A DNA stretch of 6,738 nucleotides from QQUD01 sp039029915 (GTDB lineage Bacteria; Chloroflexota; Anaerolineae; Promineifilales; Promineifilaceae). Location of the stretch: assembly GCA_039029915.1 (NCBI GenBank), contig JBCCFD010000437.1:1-6738 (forward strand), read 5' to 3'. Under the pieces are notes generated by a model. The model did not search any database and was not told the DNA's origin. It worked only from the letters and a program-made list of their open reading frames with translations. Of the stretch, positions 1-5,959 are shown one piece after another. Numbering within the stretch: position 1 is the stretch's first letter; each line of letters begins with the position of its first letter. Position numbers and translations under genes: made by a program.

Positions 1-1983
1 GTGCAAATGAGGATGATCAGAGAAAGTAAAACTAGCGGGACGTGTTGCCAGAATGAGCATCAACGGCCGATTTTCAGTCAGCGGCAATATGCGTTCGATG
101 AGCTGAAGCGACGTTGGGTCAGACCACTGCAGGTCGTCAAACATCAAGATAAGGGGAAATTGGGAGGTGATCTTCTCAAATAGCTCTGGGATTAGCTCAA
201 ATATTTGCCATCTTAAACTTTCGCCACCGAGCCCATCCAGTCGCTGGGCGGCGGCGTCTGTGAGAGGCAAGTTCATAAAGCGAGCCAGATACGGATACGT
301 GGCTTCGAGGCGATGTTCCCCGAAGAGCTCTGAACAAAACTCAACGAGGCGGCGGCGGGCCGTGTCCGGACCTGCCCCGGGCTGAATATCAATTAAATCA
401 CGAAGCAGATCGATAAAAAGGTAGCCTGAAATAGATTCACCGTAGGCGACTGATAGGCCGCTGGCTAAAATGCCCCCATCTTCGCGCGGAAACCAGCTTG
501 TTTCCATTTCGGCTCGAATATTGTCCAAAAAGAGCGACTTTCCTAAGCCCACCTCACCAATGACCATTGAGATAGAGCCTTGGCCATGTGTTAATTTATC
601 GAGCTGGGTTTTTATAAAGTCGCGCTCGTTTTCCCGACCGAAAACCTGCGGCGTTTCCCGATAGCTGTGGGAGGGTTGGCTGTAGCTTTGAACAACAGAG
701 ACGGGAATGGGGTCAGCTTTTCCCTTGACCAAAATGGGCGGTAGTTTTTCCGAGACAATCGTTTTGGTCTGTTTGGTTACGGCCGTTTCTACCAATATTT
801 GATTGTCGCCAGCGTTTTGCATTAGGCGAGCTGATAGATTGATGGTGTCACCCATTGTCGTATAGTCGTGCCGAACATCAGACCCAACTGGTCCAGCAAA
901 TACGCGTCCAGCCGCGATGCCAATGCGCTGCATAGAGATAAAGGCAAGCGCTTGCGCCGCGTCTTGTAGCTCTAAGGCGCAGCGCAGGGCGCGTGTTTCC
1001 TGCTCTTCAACGGTGCGAGGTGCACCAAAGATGATGTGGAGCATACTCCCTTTGTCTCCGGTAATGAGCCGATTTAAACGGCCGTTATATCTTGAAACAA
1101 TTTCTTGAGAGGTTGTAAAAAACTGCTGCAATTTTTCGTTAATTTGTGGATCATCATCGTATGATAGGCCGTGAAACTGAACAAATAGGGACACAACGGG
1201 ACGTAGTTCAGCTATCCGAGAGACATTGACGCGCAGCTGGTCATAAATTTGTTCTGGAACATAGCTGGCTAGCTCATCTGCGAACTCGTCAGTTTGGGTA
1301 TTTTCCCATTTTATGGCGGGCCACGGCTTTGGTTTAGACACCTTTTTAACCGCTGCCAAGATGGGATATCCGTCTCGCATTTCCTTGATTGTTATCTGGT
1401 CTATTATCAAAGGAAGTGAGTTTGGCGAGATGACAATATCACCTGGTTCAGCATGATGTTCTGCATCAGCCATTAAATCAAGCGTATTGCCTGCCAGGAC
1501 GTCCTCAAAGCCAACATCACCTTGTCCAAGGTTAACTCGTTTGACTGGGCCATAAGCGAGTCCAATCTTCATTTGTAAATAAACTGGACCTATAGGGGTT
1601 TGAATACGGCCGTGTTTTTCCATCACGTCCTGCATGCGCAAAGCGGAGGTTAAGGCCATGTTCAAAACGGTTTTGCGACGCTGTCGCTTTTCGCGACCAA
1701 ACCAAACGATAAGGGCATCTCCACCAAATTTTATGACGCTGCCTTGGAACTGATGAACCTCTTCGATGAGCGGCTCAAAGACAGATTCAAGAGCTCTTGT
1801 TAACTCTTCAGCCCCCTGATCTGCTTGAAGATTCTTAGTTAAAGCCTCTGTCAGCTTGGTAAACCCTGAAATATCGGCAATGAGCGCCACCCCATCGTGG
1901 GATAACGGCCGTTTCGATAAGATCGACTCAACGCGATCTCTCGGAATATACGCCGCTAAATATGGCACCAAAGACAAAGACAT
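1..1983 (-). CDS. Tandem class III adenylyl cyclase with P-loop ATPase domain, soluble-adenylyl-cyclase (ADCY10)-like; 3' end off the window
   Basis: The frame is open for 661 codons from ATG at 1983 to the left edge without a stop, so the C-terminus is missing. A GGAG ribosome site at 1991-1994, 7 nt upstream, supports this start. The first cyclase domain (about residues 30-195) has the two metal-binding aspartates, D37 in ADISGFTKL and D89 in KFGGDAL. The second (about 262-430) lacks the first metal aspartate (SLFVQFHGL instead of xxADIxGFT) but carries the transition-state pair N382 and R386 in GDTINLSARL. The two halves should therefore form one catalytic site making cAMP from ATP in the cytoplasm. 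An AAA_16-type ATPase follows, with Walker A GEVGLGKS (476-483), Walker B MFDDLQWSD (614-622) and LILATRP. Proteins of this family usually continue into TPR-like repeats, which would lie outside the window. Cyclase-plus-ATPase identity is very likely; ATP specificity and any regulator are inferred. Confidence 0.93.
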   Translation of the reverse strand, partial: MSLSLVPYLAAYIPRDRVESILSKRPLSHDGVALIADISGFTKLTEALTKNLQADQGAEELTRALESVFEPLIEEVHQFQGSVIKFGGDALIVWFGREKRQRRKTVLNMALTSALRMQDVMEKHGRIQTPIGPVYLQMKIGLAYGPVKRVNLGQGDVGFEDVLAGNTLDLMADAEHHAEPGDIVISPNSLPLIIDQITIKEMRDGYPILAAVKKVSKPKPWPAIKWENTQTDEFADELASYVPEQIYDQLRVNVSRIAELRPVVSLFVQFHGLSYDDDPQINEKLQQFFTTSQEIVSRYNGRLNRLITGDKGSMLHIIFGAPRTVEEQETRALRCALELQDAAQALAFISMQRIGIAAGRVFAGPVGSDVRHDYTTMGDTINLSARLMQNAGDNQILVETAVTKQTKTIVSEKLPPILVKGKADPIPVSVVQSYSQPSHSYRETPQVFGRENERDFIKTQLDKLTHGQGSISMVIGEVGLGKSLFLDNIRAEMETSWFPREDGGILASGLSVAYGESISGYLFIDLLRDLIDIQPGAGPDTARRRLVEFCSELFGEHRLEATYPYLARFMNLPLTDAAAQRLDGLGGESLRWQIFELIPELFEKITSQFPLILMFDDLQWSDPTSLQLIERILPLTENRPLMLILATRPASFTFSDHPHLH

Positions 1984-2025
1984 AACAATACTCCAAACAA
2001 TTAGGTGCCTATTTTACCAAGCCTT

Positions 2026-2075
2026 TGGGGATATGGGGATCAGGGATTAGGGATTGGGGATTGGGGATTGGGGAT
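2026..2075. repeat. Heptameric tandem repeat (TGGGGAT), seven units
   Basis: Seven copies of a 7-bp unit lie in the gap between the methyltransferase stop and the cyclase start. The first is TGGGGAT at 2026-2032, then one extra A, then six units in register from 2034 to 2075. Two units are degenerate (CAGGGAT at 2041-2047 and TAGGGAT at 2048-2054); the rest are identical. Short heptamer arrays of this kind are known from cyanobacterial genomes (STRR repeats), and similar ones are common in other filamentous bacteria. On the minus strand the unit reads as C-rich ATCCCCA. It lies about 43-92 nt upstream of the cyclase ATG, so it would sit in that gene's promoter or leader. A function is not shown. 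Confidence 0.9.
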
Positions 2076-2097
2076 GAAGTGGTGTGTTTTAGGACTG

Positions 2098-2119
2098 AAG
2101 ATTCGGTAAAAAGAATCTT
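2098..2119 (-). terminator. Small hairpin immediately after the methyltransferase stop, possible weak terminator
   Basis: AAGATTC (2098-2104) and GAATCTT (2113-2119) form a perfect 7-bp stem with an 8-nt loop. The stem begins directly beside the methyltransferase stop codon (2120-2122). The minus-strand sequence after it is not U-rich, while T-runs flank it on the other side, so it is at best a weak terminator or a 3'-end stabilising hairpin for the methyltransferase message. Confidence 0.35.
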
Positions 2120-2656
2120 TTAAATAACAGTAACGGCGCTGAAAAAGCGTCCCATAAAACTGCTGGGGTGGGTGGTGAGCAAGGTGGTTTGTGAAAATCC
2201 AGCCTCGCTGGCGATAGCTTGCCAGCTTTGAAAGGTCATGGGATGGGGCACCCATCGATTGCCGTGATTTGTATCGTATTCCACGACGATTAAACGGCCG
2301 TTTACCTTCAAATATCCCTGTATCAAGCGCAATAGGTTAAGCCGTCTTTCTCCTTGATGAAAATGAAGCGTGTTCGCCATTACAAGCCCATCGAGTGGTG
2401 GCATATTTTTGAGGGGTTTGGTGTAATCTTGGCGAATATAGGTCATTTTGGCGTGCGGGAAACGGCCGTTGATGGTCCGTTTTTGTTGATGCAATGCCCA
2501 TCGATCTTGATCGACGGAGATAATCTCCCCGTGCTCACCTAAAATGTCAGCCAGCGCAAGCGTAAAAGCACCCCGACCCGATCCAAAATCCCCCCATACC
2601 CGACTGCCGGTGGGGATACCATCTCGAATGAGGCGGACATGATCTGTGTGGTTCAA
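2120..2656 (-). CDS. Class I SAM-dependent methyltransferase, substrate unknown
   Basis: This 178-residue protein has the Rossmann-like fold signature of class I methyltransferases. Motif I is VWGDFGSGRGAF (residues 20-31), the glycine loop that holds S-adenosylmethionine. SVDQD (47-51) supplies the acidic residue expected to bind the ribose, with D77 in RQDYT near the adenine. MANTLHF (93-99) matches motif IV, and GRLIVVEYD (120-128) is the following strand. The start is TTG; a GGAG site 6 nt upstream supports it, and MNHTDHVRLIRDGI resembles the usual beginning of related proteins. The frame stays open upstream to a stop at 2768-2770 but offers no ATG or GTG. The length suits a single-domain enzyme that transfers a methyl group to a small molecule or cofactor. 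Nothing visible identifies the substrate. It probably has its own transcript, being bounded by hairpins on both sides. Confidence 0.86.
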   Translation of the reverse strand: MNHTDHVRLIRDGIPTGSRVWGDFGSGRGAFTLALADILGEHGEIISVDQDRWALHQQKRTINGRFPHAKMTYIRQDYTKPLKNMPPLDGLVMANTLHFHQGERRLNLLRLIQGYLKVNGRLIVVEYDTNHGNRWVPHPMTFQSWQAIASEAGFSQTTLLTTHPSSFMGRFFSAVTVI

Positions 2657-2662
2657 AATGAA

Positions 2663-2666
2663 CTCC
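2663..2666 (-). promoter_or_regulatory. Ribosome binding site deciding the TTG start of the methyltransferase
   Basis: GGAG on the minus strand lies 6 nt upstream of the TTG at 2656-2654. No ATG or GTG exists in frame between this site and the upstream in-frame stop at 2768-2770, so the Shine-Dalgarno match is the main argument for TTG initiation. Confidence 0.7.
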
Positions 2667-2738
2667 GTCAGCGGTGAGAATTGTTGTTGATAGGTCTCGA
2701 TAAAGCGTTCAATAATAATATGAAGTATAATGCAAAGA

Positions 2739-2774
2739 GCGCTGAGAAAATCACATTTTAGATTTCCTCAGCGC
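2739..2774 (-). terminator. Hairpin terminator-like element downstream of the alpha-galactosidase gene
   Basis: Two 14-nt arms, GCGCTGAGAAAATC (2739-2752) and GATTTCCTCAGCGC (2761-2774), pair at 13 of 14 positions around an 8-nt loop. It begins 29 nt after the alpha-galactosidase stop. The 8-bp GC-rich base of the stem is strong. The minus-strand sequence that follows begins TCTTTGCATT, only a poor U-tract, so it may be a moderate terminator or a 3'-end protecting hairpin. It lies outside the methyltransferase coding region and separates the two genes. Confidence 0.65.
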
Positions 2775-2803
2775 CCTATATGCTGCCTCTAATAAAAAAA
2801 TGT

Positions 2804-4135
2804 TTAGTGATATTCAGGTAGCCAATCGCCGTGCGCTTCAATTAAATCATCCACCAAAGACCAAATTTGCTCTAATGAAAGTTCCGCAGCCGTGTGTGGG
2901 TCTAGCATTGCGGCGTGGTAGATATGCTCACGCTTTCCTGTCAACGCTGCTTCGACAGTTAAGGATTGTACATTGATGTTCGTTTGCATTAATGCCGCTA
3001 ATTGGGGGGGGATGTCACCAATGACGGTCGGTTGAATCCCATTTTTGTCGACGAGACAGGGAACTTCAACCGGGACACCGTAGGGTAAGTTTGTAATAAT
3101 GTTGTCATTTGGCACATTGCCATAGATTCGCTGAGTTTGACCCGTTTCCATCGCGTGAATGATTTGTGAGCCATATTCAACGCTCTTCATGACGGCAATC
3201 TTAGAATCTGGCTTCTCAAGTTCGGTGCGTAAATCATCCCAATTCGCTATTTGACGAATGCAGCGCGTAATGTACTCATCCAGTGGAATGCTAAACTCTT
3301 CCAATAAATCGGGGCGATCGCGTTTAATAAACCAAGGCACATACTCACTAAAGTGTTCACTTGACTCTGTAACGAAATAACCTAAACGCTTGTACATCTC
3401 GTAGCGAACGTGGTCCACCATCTGGCTATCCGTCCAGCGAATGGGCCAATTGCCATCCTCTTCACGAGCGAGCATAAATTCACGAATTTTGGGGTAAAGA
3501 TCAACCCCTTCACGTTCATATTTAAGAAAGAACGCCATATGGTTAATGCCTGCAACAACATAATTGATTTCATCAATAGGCACACCGATGTCATAGGCAA
3601 GCGCCTCGGCTGTATGAGGAACGCTGTGGCATAATCCAACCGTATTTATTTTTGTGGCCCGTTTGATCGCCCAGCAGTTCATCACCATAGGGTTGACGTA
3701 TTGTAGGAAGGTGACATTTGGGCAAAGTTCTTCCATGTCACGACACATTTCAAGCATCACGGGAATTGTGCGTAATGCACGCATAATGCCACCAATGCCT
3801 AAAGTATCCCCAATTGTTTGACGCAGACCATACTTTTTAGGTATTTCAAAGTCAGTGGTTGTGCCGGGTTCATAGCCTGCAATTTGAAACATGCCAATAG
3901 CATAGTCAGCGCCATCTAGCGATTCACGCCTATCTAGGGTCGCTTCAATTTTTGGCTTGACGCCTAACGCTTCAGTCACTTTATGGGCAACGATTCTTGA
4001 TGTTTCTAAACGCTCTTCGTCAATATCATGTAAGACAAGTGTCGATTCGCTCAGTTCTGGATAACTGAGAATATCGCCCATTAAATTTTTGGCGAAAACG
4101 GTACTGCCTGCGCCTATGAATGTGATTTTTGCCAT
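2804..4135 (-). CDS. melA: Alpha-galactosidase, glycoside hydrolase family 4 (MelA type)
   Basis: This 443-residue protein closely matches the known pattern of Escherichia coli MelA (about 450 residues) along its whole length. It hydrolyses terminal alpha-galactosyl bonds (melibiose, raffinose-type sugars) in the cytoplasm, using NAD+ and a divalent metal such as Mn2+ in the family's redox-elimination mechanism. The N-terminal Rossmann motif GAGST (8-12) binds the cofactor. NPM (148-150), C169-H170 in GLCHSV and N198-H199 in GINHMAF are the conserved substrate and metal positions. YFVTESSEH (253-261) and the C-terminal AHGDWLP are also MelA-like. The CHSV form separates it from the GH4 alpha-glucosidase branch, which has CHG. 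Its ATG follows an AGGTG ribosome site by 5 nt and lies 29 nt after the lipoprotein stop, so the two are probably cotranscribed. There is no sign of truncation. The exact sugar it acts on in vivo is inferred. Confidence 0.96.
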   Translation of the reverse strand: MAKITFIGAGSTVFAKNLMGDILSYPELSESTLVLHDIDEERLETSRIVAHKVTEALGVKPKIEATLDRRESLDGADYAIGMFQIAGYEPGTTTDFEIPKKYGLRQTIGDTLGIGGIMRALRTIPVMLEMCRDMEELCPNVTFLQYVNPMVMNCWAIKRATKINTVGLCHSVPHTAEALAYDIGVPIDEINYVVAGINHMAFFLKYEREGVDLYPKIREFMLAREEDGNWPIRWTDSQMVDHVRYEMYKRLGYFVTESSEHFSEYVPWFIKRDRPDLLEEFSIPLDEYITRCIRQIANWDDLRTELEKPDSKIAVMKSVEYGSQIIHAMETGQTQRIYGNVPNDNIITNLPYGVPVEVPCLVDKNGIQPTVIGDIPPQLAALMQTNINVQSLTVEAALTGKREHIYHAAMLDPHTAAELSLEQIWSLVDDLIEAHGDWLPEYH

Positions 4136-4164
4136 TTCAACACCTATTTATCCAGAATTTGTTT

Positions 4165-5835
4165 CTAAGATTCTGAATCCCTTTCAATTTGTATGATTTG
4201 ATTTGCCTCAATGCCATGAATCGCTGTTGTTTCTCCATCCGGCCATTCAATAACTAAAGATTGTAATTGGCTATCTGCGGGAAATCCAAAATGAATGCGG
4301 CTTGGATCACCCGAGAGGTAGCCGCTGTTTACTCTAACATCTCGTACAAGCGTCGTTTCTTCGGTGATTAGTGAGATTGTGGCGCCAATTGCGGCAATAT
4401 TTTGGCTGTCAAGCCACTGGAGATCAACCTCAAGGCTAGCCCCACCACAAAGTTGATTTTCCAAAACATATGCTTTGTCCAGCAAGTTGTTGACAACAAT
4501 ATCTAAATCACCATCGTTGTCTAAATCACCCATGCTCATCCCGCGTCCACCGGCCGTTTTATTCAGACCCCATTCAGGCATAGCGTGGAAGTTGCCGCTT
4601 CCGTCGTTTTTAAGAGCTTGATTTTCTTCCACCAGCGTGTAGTTTGGCAAATGCCCAAAAGTCTCAAAGGAAGCCATGCCGTTAACGCTATAGAGGTCAA
4701 GAAAGCCGTCGTGGTCAAGGTCGCCAAATTTGGTTGACCAACTCCAGCCCGTTGCATCGACGCCCATATTAGGGGCTGAATTAATAAATTGGCCCGAGCT
4801 GTCGCGCACTTGGAGGACATTAGCCATAATTTGCGGATCCCCTTCGACTGGGGTGTGAGCAGCCATCATAAGCTCCATGACGGGGGTCCAGGCGGCATTG
4901 GTTTCTTCATCATCAGCAAACGGATGCATATCCGCGGCGAAAAGCTCCATCATGCCGTCATTGTTGACATCTCCTATGTCGTAGCTCATGGTGTTTTCAG
5001 TTGTGGTGTTGAATGGTTCGGCCGTTTCCCAACTGCCATCTGTCTTAGCTAACCAGTAGTTGTCTCGAACCGTAATGAAATCGTTTCCCACAAGAATGTC
5101 TTTTAGACCATCTTGGTTAATGTCTAATAGTTGAATCGCTAACGCTTGTGATGTTTCTGCAAGGCGTTCGCTCGTAAATGTGCCATCTTCATTTGTGAAA
5201 ATAAAGACGCCGGCGCCGGGGCCAAACATAAAGGTGTCCCTTAGCTCTTTTTCTAGTGATGTGTCATAGGATCCGGTAACGATATCTAGGTCGCCATCTT
5301 GATCTAAATCTCCCCAATTTATGGCGTAGGCGTACTCTTCAACTCCTTCTAACGATGTGCGATCAAAAGGAAAGTTTGAAGATTCACCAGTGTGTTGCCA
5401 GAGCAGCGGTCTGCCAATGCGCATTGTGAAGACGATGTCGTTAAACCCGTCATTGTTGAGGTCTAAGATGGAGACGGCCCGTGAGCTTCCATGAGGGAAG
5501 TTTTGTTGTGTGAATTGGAGGCCGCCTTCATTCCAGAAGAGGCTGTTTTCGCCCGCTAAATTGGCCAGAACGATATCTAGGTCGCCATCATTATCAAGGT
5601 CGTTAATGGCAAGCCCCGCCCCGTTGCTGTCGTACATGTCGATTGGCTCGACGGCGTTTTTGGTGATGTGGTTGAGTTCGTGGGAGATAAATTTGCCAGC
5701 ACACTGCTGCTCGTTATAAACGGCCGTTTGTAACGAAATCGGTACGCCCTCTACTTCCATTTCACCAGATGAATTATTGATTTGGCAGGCAGAAATAAAC
5801 AGCACTGCCACTAGTGCCCAAACAATCCAACGCAT
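4165..5835 (-). CDS. Secreted FG-GAP/VCBS-repeat lipoprotein with ASPIC/UnbV C-terminal domain (CRTAC1-like)
   Basis: This 556-residue protein begins with a lipoprotein signal peptide: a hydrophobic stretch (3-15) leads to FISAC, and C17 is the predicted lipidated residue. The body holds seven calcium-loop motifs of the form DxDxDGxxD, starting at residues 79, 125, 176, 238, 289, 372 and 437; the fifth and a few others vary by one residue. Seven FG-GAP/VCBS units suggest a seven-bladed beta-propeller. Residues 480-550 match ASPIC/UnbV, with GATISL, NSGYLSGDPSRIHFG and IEWPDG. The protein should sit outside the cytoplasmic membrane, tethered by lipid. Family members are often extracellular binding or adhesion proteins, and no enzyme activity is evident. 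Its place directly before the alpha-galactosidase suggests, by inference only, a role in holding galactose-containing glycans. An AGGA site 7 nt before the ATG supports the start. It lies about 40 nt after the upstream gene's terminator, so it may depend on readthrough or on an unseen promoter. Confidence 0.9.
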   Translation of the reverse strand: MRWIVWALVAVLFISACQINNSSGEMEVEGVPISLQTAVYNEQQCAGKFISHELNHITKNAVEPIDMYDSNGAGLAINDLDNDGDLDIVLANLAGENSLFWNEGGLQFTQQNFPHGSSRAVSILDLNNDGFNDIVFTMRIGRPLLWQHTGESSNFPFDRTSLEGVEEYAYAINWGDLDQDGDLDIVTGSYDTSLEKELRDTFMFGPGAGVFIFTNEDGTFTSERLAETSQALAIQLLDINQDGLKDILVGNDFITVRDNYWLAKTDGSWETAEPFNTTTENTMSYDIGDVNNDGMMELFAADMHPFADDEETNAAWTPVMELMMAAHTPVEGDPQIMANVLQVRDSSGQFINSAPNMGVDATGWSWSTKFGDLDHDGFLDLYSVNGMASFETFGHLPNYTLVEENQALKNDGSGNFHAMPEWGLNKTAGGRGMSMGDLDNDGDLDIVVNNLLDKAYVLENQLCGGASLEVDLQWLDSQNIAAIGATISLITEETTLVRDVRVNSGYLSGDPSRIHFGFPADSQLQSLVIEWPDGETTAIHGIEANQIIQIERDSES

Positions 5836-5874
5836 GGTTTTATCCTGTTTTTGTGAATGACCTAAAGAAAAGAC

Positions 5875-5925
5875 AAAAAAAGTGATAAGTAAAAAGCAGA
5901 ACTTTTCACTTTTTACTTATCACTT
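5875..5925 (-). terminator. Strong intrinsic terminator of the sugar-binding protein gene
   Basis: A perfect 17-bp inverted repeat (5880-5896 with 5909-5925) encloses a 12-nt loop (5897-5908). On the minus strand it is followed by a run of T (5880-5875) and then GTCTTTTC. The element begins 34 nt after the sugar-binding protein stop and ends about 40 nt before the lipoprotein start. The stem is AT-rich but long. This arrangement is typical where a binding-protein gene is expressed at a much higher level than the genes behind it. Confidence 0.87.
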
Positions 5926-5928
5926 ATA
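5901..5928. repeat. Heptameric tandem repeat (ACTTWTH), four units
   Basis: Four units in strict 7-bp register: ACTTTTC (5901-5907), ACTTTTT (5908-5914), ACTTATC (5915-5921) and ACTTATA (5922-5928). The opposing arm of the terminator (5880-5896) carries the inverted sequence, about two units. The terminator stem is therefore made of facing heptamer copies. Confidence 0.7.
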
Positions 5929-5959
5929 ACAAACTATCTATGCAGTGTGAGTACGGCCG

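Noticed and set aside
1..1108. Several plus-strand open frames of 60-72 residues (1-183, 167-385, 470-664, 917-1108)
   Set aside because: All lie antisense to the continuous cyclase-ATPase frame, which has clear domain motifs throughout.
2026..2075. CRISPR-like repeat array
   Set aside because: The units are 7 bp, contiguous and without spacers; no cas gene is present.
2040..2255. Minus-strand open frame of 71 residues ending in a Pro-Asn repeat
   Set aside because: It overlaps the methyltransferase gene in another frame, and its repeat end is simply the translated GGGGATT array. No ribosome site or family resemblance.
2711..2735. TATACT and TATTAT boxes on the minus strand as a methyltransferase promoter
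   Set aside because: The -10-like boxes are in AT-rich sequence and no -35 box of acceptable match lies 16-18 nt upstream.
3382..3639. Minus-strand frames inside the alpha-galactosidase (2998-3180, 3382-3639) and the plus-strand frame 3410-3634
   Set aside because: Out-of-frame or antisense shadows of a full-length, well conserved GH4 gene.
1..4135. Direct cAMP control of the alpha-galactoside genes by the nearby cyclase
   Set aside because: The genes are separated by hairpins and a methyltransferase gene, no CRP-like site was recognised upstream of the sugar genes, and proximity alone is not evidence.
4153..4175. 6-bp inverted repeat CAGAAT/ATTCTG at the lipoprotein-alpha-galactosidase junction
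   Set aside because: Short, AT-rich, partly inside the coding sequence and without a T-run; too weak to call a terminator or attenuator.
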